Of a DNA stretch of 64,000 nt, positions 1-9,776 are shown one piece after another. The notes beneath the pieces are model-generated. The model did not search any database. It saw nothing but the letters and a program-made list of their open reading frames with translations, and was not told the origin of the DNA. The DNA lies in contig QUOL01000033.1 of NCBI GenBank assembly GCA_009761415.1, forward strand, positions 1 through 64,000, read 5' to 3'. A program made the position numbers and the translations under genes. Position 1 is the stretch's first letter, and the number at the start of each line of letters is the position of its first letter. This DNA comes from Sarcomyxa edulis. Taxonomy: Eukaryota; Basidiomycota; Agaricomycetes; Agaricales; Mycenaceae.

Positions 1-156
1 TCAGTTGGATAGCACGGACCGGATTTCAAACTCCCCACACTCTTATTTTTTTTGAACCTCTCCACGGCGGCTGGCATATAACACAAAGTAAACACGTTCT
101 CAGCACCACCTCAACGCGTCGCATTTTTGTACCTACCTACTCTTTGTACTGCTTCA

Positions 157-584
157 ATGGCATCTCGCGACCAACTTAATGCTGTTATTGCAGCTCTTGA
201 GCACTATGACTTAGCTGCATCTAATTTCATCCTGTCTCTACTTAAAAATTCGCATTACCAAGAGCAAGCTTGCCTCAAAGACCTTCTCGAACACTCCGGA
301 GAGATACTGTCCGCATTTCTACAACATCCCAAGACATCAGACTCCACTCTTGCATGGGCCAACAATATAAAAAGAAGAAATATGCCGAGGCCATCAAGAA
401 ATTAGCAAAGACCGAGAATGGATGGCACTTTAGTGCCCTTTGTGCTTCTGCAAAGCAATTGCAGGAATTCCGCATCGAAGAAATGGCAGAACTAGAAGGA
501 AATCAGCCACTGAACGTTGGGCTGCACTCATTACCATTGCAATGTCGCATTGCCTCCGTATTTTCCAGCAGCTTTACTGATTGA
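157..584 (+). pseudogene. broken hypothetical ORF (frameshifted)
   Basis: An ATG at 157 opens a helical-looking reading frame (MASRDQLNAVIAALEHYDLA...) that breaks near 360-400. It continues in another frame as ...YAEAIKKLAKTENGWHFSAL... to a stop at 584. The two halves read as one protein if a small shift is allowed in the A-rich stretch at 365-382. I do not recognise it with confidence. The style (helical N-terminus, WHFSA motif) recalls the start of large repeat-family proteins in mushroom genomes, but that is inference. No downstream continuation is readable, so this is probably a truncated relic outside the left inverted repeat. Confidence 0.35.
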
Positions 585-1640
585 TTCTCTGTAGAAAAAA
601 GTTGTGATAATCAGTCTGATGATGCAGAGCACGACTCAAAAATGTAACACTTTCAAAAGTATCTTCGGCATCTTCCTGCATGCTTCAAATACCCTGGAGA
701 AAGTCATCGAAGCCCTCGCACACATAGGGATTTCAATCTTGATTCAAGCTATCCACAACACAATCTGCTCACTATCGCGCTGTGAGGATGCCAGCATCCC
801 CAGCCAAGGAATCAACAACTATACAACAACCTACTCTTATGCGACTCCCCAGACATAGCTAACTACAGAGATATTGGTGATATTACCACAAACAACTTGC
901 TTTTTGAATGTCCGGACACTGAAAGACACCAAGTACCCGCGACTTGACGGTTTCTCCCCGAAAGCGGCCTCTTCATCCACTCACAAAACGCTAACCCGCC
1001 TTCGGTCACGTCTCAGAACGTTTTGGAATACCTGAAATCACACACGAACAACTTCTCCGAAGGAAATCTACCACCAGAACCCAATTCCCTATCGTCGTTT
1101 CACCTGACCGAAAGCCCAATGTACTCGATCACCTCTCCGCAGCCCCCTAGATCCTTCGGACAGATCCCAAATCGTTTCAGCAGGCTCCCTTTCATCTCTA
1201 GAAGACCTCATCGAGAGATACTTCACCGACAAAACATTGCCACCAGTCGACATACGCCAACGTGATGCTTGCTGCCCTGAGCTGTTCTTCCCTATCAAAT
1301 CGGACATATTCCCTTTACATTACAATCTCAATTCACACCTTTCCATGCATCTGGACGCCTCGTTAAGGCCTCCGTTCACCCTGACCAAGTGGTGCTACGG
1401 AATATGCTTCCCTCTGTGTTTATCACATGACACAGCACTTGTAAGCGAGGTATCGCCCGCTAACAAAGACACTACAGGTCTCCGCCTAGCAACCCACATC
1501 AAATTCACTCTTCTCGGACAACTTTGGCCGTCGTATCTTGGAAAAATCTATCGGAAGCTCCCTATCATCCTGCTCACTCGGACATGTTTCATCCCTTCAC
1601 AAATTCACCTTGCAACACTTTCAGAGAGCCATGGTGGTAA
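585..1640. other. no convincing gene
   Basis: Only short open frames occur here (for example 604-858 and the start of one at 1237) with no recognisable motif. The stretch may be decayed remains of the gene at 157-584 or plain flanking sequence of the mobile unit that begins at about 1641. Confidence 0.4.
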
Positions 1641-1714
1641 TATACAGTCTAACAGTCCTGGCTACAGCCAGTGGAAATTTTTTATTAAACATGGCTGTAG
1701 CCAGGCCTGTGGCT
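1641..1714 (+). repeat. left terminal inverted repeat (candidate)
   Basis: Starts TATACAGTCTAACA, contains the near-palindromic GGCTACAGCCAG and ends CAGGCCTGTGGCT. It pairs with the reverse complement of 15839-15911 at roughly 60 of 74 positions, with one gap. The core words AGTCTAACA, TGGCTACAGCCAG, GAAATT and AGCCAGGCCTGTGGCT are identical in both. Confidence 0.65.
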
Positions 1715-1884
1715 GTGCATGCTCCTCAGAGGTCCAGCACCCGATTTTCCCTCAGCTTGGTCAGCCAAAGTCCGGGACTTCCACCCTGGCCTTACACATG
1801 TACAAACAGAAGACCATGAATATAATAATAATAATATTCGGGCTGGTAGGCTTCCTACACAAAATGAATGCTATTAATGGACTT

Positions 1885-1960
1885 TCTTCTTCGGCTTGTT
1901 CCGATCGGATTCAGCTAGCCACGCCGCCGATTTGGACCTTTGGCTAGGTCCGAGTTAGCT
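1885..1960 (+). repeat. subterminal direct repeat, copy 1
   Basis: About 75 bp containing TTGTTCCGATCGGATTCAGC and GCCACGCCGCCGATTT. It is nearly identical to 2243-2317, 358 bp away. It lies just inside the left inverted repeat, where DNA transposons often carry repeated transposase-binding motifs (inference). Confidence 0.7.
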
Positions 1961-2242
1961 AGCCAGCGCTCAATTTCTCCTCTCTGTCTCGGACAGGTCA
2001 CAGTGGGTTGGCTCTGCTCCGGGTTCCACAATACAGGTCAGGTCCATCTCCGCCAGCTCGGACTTGGCCAAACCTGAGGAACTATCCTATGGCTGGTATC
2101 CGGGGAGGTCTTGGTAGCTGATCCCCTGGGGGGTACATTTGTGGCATTTGTGGCGCACTGGCTGAGTTGGACCTGGCCAACCATCAAAGTAGAGCCTCTG
2201 GCTAACATTTTTCCCATCAGATCTACGCTATTTACGGATTGC

Positions 2243-2317
2243 TCTTCTCGGCTTGTTCCGATCGGATTCAGCTAGCCACGCCGCCGATTTTGACCTCTGG
2301 CTAAGTCTGAGTTGGCC
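2243..2317 (+). repeat. subterminal direct repeat, copy 2
   Basis: Second copy of the 75-bp repeat at 1885-1960, roughly 90% identical by eye. The sequence between the copies also repeats the words TTGGCCAA/CTGGCCAA. The interval 1715-2467 otherwise holds no gene. Confidence 0.7.
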
Positions 2318-2467
2318 GACAGACCCACATAATCCGTGGCTCTCGGAGATCATCTTCGAAGAATTATTCTAAGTCCAAATTTCGAAAATTTCTTGCTGGA
2401 TCTTCAGTCTCTCTGTTGAATGACACTGAAAATATAAAATGGCATTGTACATTGATATCTTGATACG

Positions 2468-5400
2468 TTATATGCTGCCTCTACAGGCTAGCATTCCCCA
2501 GAGTGTCCAGCCTACATCCAGGACAGCTTCTTCCCAATCCACAATAGGGCCTACAACTTTCACTCCGTCGACTTTACCTTGCACCGAACATCCCCACCAA
2601 TAAAGACAAGCAACGACCCCTAAGAAGCCGTTAGCCCCAGGGCAGTTCAGTGACTCCCAGTCGTCGCCGTACTCCTCAATCTTCGAGGGCCAATCCGATG
2701 CACTCTCAAGTTCGCGCCACTTTGGCTGCAACGAAATCCACCACTCAAGCCACGTATTTCCGAACGACTCGGTATTCGTCACCAGTGTTGACGCACCGCC
2801 GCGCCCGCGTCCGTCTATTATCCAGACCGTGAGCTGAGCGGGCCTTCCAGCCTTTGGAAACCCGCGTTTTCCATTTTTGAAGTCGTTCGAGACTTCGAGC
2901 TTGATGAGCAAATCTATTAAGTTGCGGAAGGGTTGCCCGAGGTCAATGGACGTCAGAATTGTCAATGGTGTCCGTAGCCAGTTGGGTGCGTTGTCGGGAA
3001 GCTTGATCTCCTTCCCTACCGATTCCTTGTTGCGGTCGTTGAAGAAACGTTTATCGACACTAGGAGAGTCACGGAGGCTCTCGTCGAGAGGGGGTGGGTT
3101 TCCGACGTCGCCAGCCGCAGGTTTGCGGACGTTTAGGGAAGAGGTGTTGGAGCTGTCATTGTGCAGACCGTCTTCACGTTCGAGAGTGGAGTCGAGAGGA
3201 GTTCCAGAATCGACACCAGGGTTGCGAACATCAGGAACAGGAGTGGGAACATCCCTGAGTGCCGGCCTTCCAAAACCAAGATGTCGCTCCCTTTCGGCAG
3301 TGCGACGAAAGGTGTTAACACGTTGGAGATGGCTGGAAACGTTTCCAAGATCGACAAGGCCGGGGCAAACCTCAGGGGAATCTGGCCGGTCGGTGTGAAC
3401 ATCGAGGGAGTTGGTGCGAACATCAGGGGAATTGGTGCGAACATCAGGGGAACCTGGCTGGTCGGTGCGAACATCAGGTGATTCTGATTGTCCGACGCCA
3501 ACTTCAATGGAGGAGGGTTCGGGAATGGGGGGAACTACACTGCTGAGTCGGGAAACATGAACATCAGAGGGGAAAGAGTGACTTCCTGCGTTCGTGCCCG
3601 CGAGAACAGTCCCCTCGCCCGTATCCACATTCATGGCTGTGTCGTCCAGCCCTCTATCGCTGACGCTAGGCTCTAGCATGTCTTCATCGCCGCCGTTCTC
3701 CGTATCCTGCCTATCGTGTTCAGCCGTTCCTCCTCTATCAGCTGCCGTTCCCTGACCCCCCTTCTCCCCAGAGCCGCTTGCTGCCCCTTCTGTGGACGGT
3801 ATAGACTGGAGCCCTCGTGTAGACCGTCTTGGAGGCTCTGTCGGTACGATTCGTTCCCTCCTCCTTGGTTTTGGCCTCGGCTGTTGAACGTCGTCTGCAG
3901 CCTTTGTCTTTCCAGATATAAAACTGGCGGCGTGCCTAAGCTCGAGCTCGTCCAGAAGGCGTTGATTGGCTGCGATGTTTTCGTTTCTGATTCTCTCGTA
4001 CTCAGAAATGATGGGGTTGGATCTGGATGTGCTGGGTTTGGGAGAGGCGGTCTGCGACGACAGGCCTTGAGTCGATGGTGCATTTTTTGCCAGGGATGGG
4101 GTCTTCTTCACTGCCGTCGTCTTCGTCTTTGCTGCCGTCGTCCCCTTCAGCACCGTCTTCCCCGCCATTGCACCTGCAGGCATGTCTCCCAACTGTGCTC
4201 TTTTCCTCTTTTTTGTTCGCTTTTTCATCGCCTCCTCCTCACTATCGACGTCGTCGTCGTTGTCGTCTGAGGATGACGACGAGTTGCTATCGGAGTCGCT
4301 GTGCCCAGGCACCATATCTTCGTCGTCTTCGTCCAGATCCATACGGTATTTGGCTTGCAACAATGGGTCGTCCGGAGCTAATGCCGCTGCAGCTTTATCC
4401 TCATCAGCTGTTTTGCGTGTAGTTAGTATTGAAGTCTAGACATCGAATGAATACATGATGTACTTACTGAAGCAGGTCTGCAGGTAGCCCTCGAATAGCG
4501 CGCTAACGTTCTTTTGATAGCGCTCAGGCTGCCATCCCGCAAATGAGACCGGATTCAGTGAATTGTTGAGCGATTTGGTTATGCTGAAGCACATTATCGA
4601 ATGAGCACATCAATTTAACCGTAGCGAACAGAAGAAAACTTACGTCAGACAACCAATCTCCCCCCCTTGATCCGGCATGCATCCACCGACGAGTACCACC
4701 ATATGCATCCCAGTGAAGTCCTTGACGCCTTGGAAGATCGGTGTGAAGAATGCTCCAAGTCGATTGATACATCTGAGAGATGCAGAGTTAGCCTTGAGAT
4801 CGAAGATACACGGATGAAGGAGACGCTCACCTTTGTCGATCTGCTGGTGCCTGCGATGGAGGGGTGGACATGGCCGTCTTATACTGCGCATTAGCCTGAT
4901 CACGATCTGCTTCTGCCCTTTCCACAAGACACGCCTTCTGGTCCTCTGGTAACGCGTCGTATAGCTCCTTGGCAATTTTGCAACGAAATGCAGCGGTAGG
5001 GTTGCCAGTCGTGCTCGGGTTTGCAGCCGTGTGCTCTGCCCATTGTTCCATGACCTTCGGATGAATCTCCTGCTTTTGGTTCTCGTGCATATATTGCTGA
5101 TATCCCTGGCGTCGTTTCTGGGGAGGAGCTTTGACACCGGACAACTTCGCCATCAACAATGCTAGCGGATCGTCTTTGAAGTTCACGCGCTTGGCCATCG
5201 CGATTTTTTTCATCCGCTGTACGCGGTATTGAAGCCAACGTCGGATAGCCTGATAACACTAGCATCAATCTTTGCGATAGAACACGCGCCAAATGATGAA
5301 AAGAGAACGCACCTTATTTTTCTGGCGTATATGGTCTCCTCGTGCAACTTGCTCTTCCGCTGTCAACTCCTCTACCACAGGGGGCGCGTTGATGTTGTAG

Positions 5401-5633
5401 ACAGGCAGAGGTAAGTCCGGTTCTTCGTCGTCCGAGAGTCTCCAAGAGATGAGAGTATGATATTCGTTGCAGACGCGATTGAAGTAATCTCGTTCGGCTG
5501 TCCATCCAAAACGCATCGAGTCCGCGTACTTCTCAACATGAGGTAACAGGATGGTCTCACGACAACCTTCGGCCCATAGCTTCTGATTGCGCCGCTCCTT
5601 TTTGGGGATGCGCTTGTATTTTCGGTTTCCCAT
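2468..5633 (-). CDS. HMG-box-like protein with conserved Trp-rich C-terminal domain (transposon cargo)
   Basis: Five exons on the minus strand splice exactly in phase: 5633-5313, 5249-4831, 4772-4644, 4583-4468 and 4407-2468, giving 974 residues. The ATG at 5633 starts a basic N-terminus (MGNRKYKRIPKKERRNQ). Residues ~128-230, with ALPEDQKACLVERAEADR, look like an HMG-box-type helical segment, suggesting DNA binding. Residues ~345-480 are acidic/serine-rich with Lys/Arg runs, like a nuclear linker. A short PDVRT-type tandem repeat lies at ~635-670. The last ~200 residues form a compact domain rich in Trp (LEWWISLQPKWRELE, CPGANGFLGVVACLYWWG). I have the impression this recurs in agaricomycete repeat families, but I know no function for it. 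The gene is transcribed away from the viroplasmin gene across a 220-bp gap. It is intact, so likely expressed or recently mobile. Confidence 0.75.
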
Positions 5634-5853
5634 TCAATGTAGACACTTTGTTCGAATCAAGTTCAGCAACAACAATTAGATGTTAAGAGAACTCACAATT
5701 GATTTGATCCACTGAGCTGATATGTAGTATTTTATGTCTTAGAATTTGCTTGCAATATGCACGGATGCAGCCACGTGCGTACTGCTCGGAGATTCAAGCT
5801 CCGCCCCTTCATCATCGATTCAGATCAGATAACGATTTTCAGTCCCCACCACG
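5634..5853. promoter_or_regulatory. shared divergent promoter interval
   Basis: These 220 bp separate two head-to-head ATGs (5633 minus, 5854 plus), so both promoters must lie here or overlap the genes. I see AT-rich words (AGTATTTTATG near 5728) but no certain TATA or operator. Confidence 0.45.
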
Positions 5854-7218
5854 ATGGATCTGCTTGTAGCCTACACAAGCGCCATCCGTCTTGACTCCTC
5901 CTCACAGCATGAATATTGCATGCCCACGTATTATCCTGGATCAGTCACTGGGAACGCGCGCTACTACGTTGTTACGTTTGGACGCGTCACTGGGATATTT
6001 CGAAGCTGGTACGTTCTCTTCTTCTCTCTCAGATTAGCACAATCTTGATTCCCAGCAAGGCTTATCGTCAAGCCACTTGTCCTTGGCTTCTCTGGCAGTG
6101 CTCACAAGAAGTTTAGTACTGCAGACGAGGCTATCGAGAGATGGCGAGAAAATTGTCTCGTATACCACGCGGACGGCGATCACCATCCTGAGCAGGCCGA
6201 ACTCAGAAAGGCGAGAAAGTTCTCCGTCACATTACCTCCCCCTGTCTCCCTTGAGGAACTTCGTGAGCAGATTATCGAGCGACAAAATCGTCTAGCAACA
6301 CCCTTGACTCCTACAAAACCACCCCCTGCCTACCGTACCCCGACTTTCCCCACTCCTTCCACCCCGGTCAAAACCCCGACTCCTGCTTACACTCGCTCTG
6401 ATTCCCCAACACCTCCCCCCCGTACTCCTTTGAAAACCGTGGTCAAACCGTTGCCGTCCGTCATCAGTGCTTCAACTTTACCTGCTCGACGTGATCCAAC
6501 ACTACCAACTCCTACAAAACGATTGACATCAGTACATGGAAGAGTCCTGTCATCCGGATCATTAAGGTCGCCATCGCCAGCGCTGATGCAGCAGCCATCG
6601 TCAAGCCCAGCCAGGAGTTCATCGGAGAGCCTCACTCGTAGCTGGAGTCAGTCTACAAGTCCCCCTAGCTCCGCTGTTTCTTCTAGCCCTACGGTTACCC
6701 AACCTCAGGGCAGGTCTTCAGCACGAAGGCCTCCGAGGAATGTCTACGGAGTATCGTTTGGGTCGTTCCGCAATGCGATATTCAATAATCGGTATGTGTA
6801 TTGTTCCCCGATATGCGCACACTCAATGCTTACCTCCATTTCATATTAGAGAGTCAGCCTATAGTTTATACAGGCTATTTTATCAGTCGTCCTCCCGTCC
6901 AGGCTTCCATGTGGGTTCCTTTGAGGATGTCGTTGCCGATATGACACGAGGTTGGGACGACACATTTTTCTCCTTCGTTCAGGGTGAAGGTCACGTCCTC
7001 ACCTATAGCAGCATGTAAGTATCTCGTACCCATTCCGCGCGTATGTTATACTAACCGTACTTTACAGTGATCTCGCCCATGCCAAATTCGATTATCTCTG
7101 CTCAGAGATCGAAATCGTCGAGATGCTGCTCGATGAAACCTTGCAGGGCACGGAGAGACACGAGGAGCACAACTGTGAAGATCATGATTGGGTAAACTGC
7201 CCTGAGACTTACAGTTAG
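5854..7218 (+). CDS. viroplasmin / RNase H1 N-terminal-domain-like protein (transposon cargo)
   Basis: Four exons (5854-6008, 6060-6791, 6850-7014, 7068-7218) splice in phase to 400 residues. Residues ~35-85 read ARYYVVTFGRVTGIFRSW, then VLGFSGSAHKKFSTADEAIERW. This fits the viroplasmin/RNase H1 N-terminal fold (YaVxxGrxxGIFxsW, VxGFsGaxxKkFxtxxEA), which in RNase H1 binds RNA:DNA hybrids and dsRNA. There is no RNase H catalytic domain. A Pro/Ser/Thr-rich linker (~110-285) follows, then a short globular C-terminal part (NVYGVSFGSFRNAI..., GFHVGSFEDVVADMTRGWDD). The acceptor of intron 1 (CAAG|G at 6059/6060) was chosen because it restores the Trp codon and the frame. A nucleic-acid-binding role is inferred from the domain; the partner is unknown. 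Confidence 0.7.
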
Positions 7219-8229
7219 ATGGGTTCCGTAGGCTCGTACTGGCGTTTTCCCTCCCCCTCTATACAAGTAGATATGCATCGTAGCAATATACATCCCTTCT
7301 TCGTCACTTCTGGTCTCTCAATTAAGCTTGAATATCGCCCGCCTCATTGACTAGTTTACTGCATCTGCCCATAGGCATGTCATGTAATGAAACTGTATAG
7401 AGATTGTATTTCGTGCACTCTCAGTCTGTAGAACTAGTTCAAAACAAAGTGAATGGTGTGTAGGTTTTGTAGACGCTCCCCTCGACGCTCGTAGACGCTC
7501 CCTCATCTTTTGATGGTTGGAGCAGCCCAAGCAAGATATGCAGTCTCAGCGTCTGTGCGAAGCCTTTGCCTCCCGACCCCAAACTGTACGGTGCAAATGA
7601 GTATATGGTGCCAATAATCGTGACATTGGCTAACCAAGTGAGCTGGGTATCCTGCGACCCCTGCAAATTGGGAGGAGTGTAGGTCTGAAGTCGACTAACA
7701 ACATACTTGAACTCACATACCGTTGCGAGCCACTGTCAATCCTCCCTGAAATTATGTCTTCAACATGGATCTAAACCCTCAAAGCGACAATCCAGCACAA
7801 ATGATGCCTATGAGAGAGGTTGTACGTATACGCTCGAGATGCGATTGAAGGTATGTGAAGGCGAAGTGTGGATCTGGTGTAAGAGCAAGAAGCTAGGTTG
7901 TGAGAGCAAGAAGCGATGTTGGTGCATTCAATTCCCCTCTAGAAAGACACATGAATGATTAGAATTGCAGAAATCGAAGGGTACATTACCTGACACGGTG
8001 ACGATGCGATGTATATGGTGTATAGTACAAGAGAGAGGCTGCGAACACGGTCACATAAATGGTGCGAACGGACGCGAACAAGGTGCGAACGGGCTCCAGA
8101 CGCGACACTTGTTGCGAACAAAAGTCGCGAACACGGACAAAAATCGCTGCTTTTTCCATACATTCCCCTTGCGGAATGCCAAACACACTTTGATCTCCTT
8201 CAGCTCGCTCGCTCATTCATTTCTAGCTC
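7219..8229. other. 1-kb interval without a supported gene
   Basis: Several short frames exist on both strands (for example 7439-7666 minus, 7707-7958 plus) but none carries a recognisable motif or a convincing splice chain. Its notable content is the GCGAAC cluster just upstream of the next gene. Confidence 0.4.
8040..8136 (+). promoter_or_regulatory. cluster of six GCGAAC motifs
   Basis: Six copies of (T/C)GCGAAC occur within about 100 bp, roughly 95-190 bp upstream of the ATG at 8230, all in the same orientation (for example GTGCGAACGGACGCGAAC). This density is far above chance for a 6-mer. It could be a protein-binding array controlling the downstream gene or a transposase-site array; no factor is identified. 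Confidence 0.45.
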
Positions 8230-9321
8230 ATGACATCCTCAACGTCAAGGAAGTCAAACAGGGCAAAGGCAAAAGCTAAGGCCAAAACAAAGACTAAAAC
8301 AAAATCGAAGGGGAATTCTCAATCAAAAGGGACGACGAACTTGAATGATAGTTCAGGGAGCAACAAGAGTCAGTCTGCTAGGAAAAGCGCCGCATATTAC
8401 GCCAAGTACGTTGTTATGACTTCTCCTCAACCCTTCATTTCTCATCATTCTTGCACTAGTAATGCAGCTATGCTACGAGAAAAGGCGAAGCTTCGGATGC
8501 GCAATATTCGAGCTTCTCGAGCAGCAACGGTGCAGCCTCAAGCTCCAGCTCCAGCTCTCAATCAAGACCTTCCTCAGGATCCCGAACCGACACCTCTGCC
8601 AGTGCATCTACACCATTCCCCGTCCAGTCGCTCCCCTAGCTCCTCTCCTCTTCCTGAAGATCTAACTCGGGAATCATCTTTATCTTTGGATCTTCATCCA
8701 TCTCGGTCTCTTCAATCCCGTCAACTCCCTCGTTCCCCTTCCCCTGATCTTCCACCTCGTTCCCGATCTCCCTCTCCAACTCGTAGGTCGAGACAAGTGG
8801 ACGACCGTTTTATAGATCCTCGCCTCAGGTTGACTCGTATGGAGCTTGACGATTGCGACCTACAGGGTGTCGATCTGGATCTTGAATTCGATCTCACAAA
8901 ACTTCCATATGAATTCGATATCCAATTCGATCACTTCAACCTGTCACACAACGCTGACCTCCTGGACCATTTCGACCCGGAGGATGAGTTCTGGATGGTT
9001 ACTCATAGGCGATGTGTTGGAGAATGGGCCAGTAGATGGGGACACACTTCTTGCTGGGCGCAGGAGATCAAGTGTGGCTACCATCGTCTTCGTACAGAGC
9101 GGGACAAGGAACAGTTCGTAACCACCGTATCAGCCCACGCTTTACAGGGCCGTATAATTGTCCACCAGCTCAAGGGTATATTAGATATGCGAGACCCCCC
9201 GAAGGAAGACTGGCATTTGAGGGAATTGTGGAGGACTTCGATGGAGTTGTTGGACCCCATGTATCGCGGGCTTGGGATCATCGATGCTTGGTTGGATTTT
9301 CTACGCGTAGTCGCCTTCTAG
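8230..9321 (+). CDS. hypothetical basic/acidic protein with YYAxN-LREKAxxRM motif (transposon cargo)
   Basis: Two exons (8230-8405, 8460-9321) joined by a 54-bp GTACGT...CTAG intron give 345 residues. The N-terminus is a Lys-rich repeat (AKAKAKAKTKTKTKSK), followed across the splice by AAYYANNAAMLREKAKLRMR. That motif looks like a short basic helix; I believe similar motifs occur in other mushroom repeat-element proteins, though the role is unknown. Then come a Pro/Ser-rich, SR-like linker (~115-195) and an acidic, aromatic C-terminal domain (~200-345) with FDPEDEFWMVTHRRCVGEWA. It lies 455 bp upstream of the TET/JBP gene on the same strand. The intron is a multiple of three and open, so a retained-intron form would also be translatable. 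Function is not known. Confidence 0.6.
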   Translation: MTSSTSRKSNRAKAKAKAKTKTKTKSKGNSQSKGTTNLNDSSGSNKSQSARKSAAYYAKYVVMTSPQPFISHHSCTSNAAMLREKAKLRMRNIRASRAATVQPQAPAPALNQDLPQDPEPTPLPVHLHHSPSSRSPSSSPLPEDLTRESSLSLDLHPSRSLQSRQLPRSPSPDLPPRSRSPSPTRRSRQVDDRFIDPRLRLTRMELDDCDLQGVDLDLEFDLTKLPYEFDIQFDHFNLSHNADLLDHFDPEDEFWMVTHRRCVGEWASRWGHTSCWAQEIKCGYHRLRTERDKEQFVTTVSAHALQGRIIVHQLKGILDMRDPPKEDWHLRELWRTSMELLDPMYRGLGIIDAWLDFLRVVAF

Positions 9322-9776
9322 TCAATGTAGCATCTATCTGTATTCCATACCATATGAGTCCAAGGGACATAGATCGATCGCCCACGCACTGCAGCTGGAA
9401 CTACTCAGCTCGAGATGTTGTAGTGTGGACGCGACTTGATCACGTGTGCGTGTCCATACCGTGATCTCCGAGTCCGAGTTTAATTTTTTTTGCATCTTCC
9501 TGATTCTTCCAAGTTCCAACTCTCCTTGACCGGTCTCAACGAGCTACCTTCTCGCACACTTTCTTTATTTCTCCACAGGCTAGGTATCTAGTGGCAGGTG
9601 CCCACTGAGGTAAGTTGATTTTATAGCTGCAATATAATCTGGTGAATTCCTGAGTAACCCGTACACTGAGCCTAACCCATGGGTACTACGGCGGGGAGCT
9701 TGGGGGTTGTGCCTTCTTATATTGATGTGAGGTGCTATCCAGACTGACTTCTTACTTCACAGACAAGTACCTCAAA

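Noticed and set aside
3133..3507. Minus-strand 124-codon frame with repeated SQVPLMFAP-type words
   Set aside because: Out-of-frame shadow of the PDVRT repeat in the HMG-box-like gene.
5854..6120. Viral origin suggested by the viroplasmin-like domain
   Set aside because: The domain is common in cellular RNase H1 and fungal proteins; no other viral gene is nearby.
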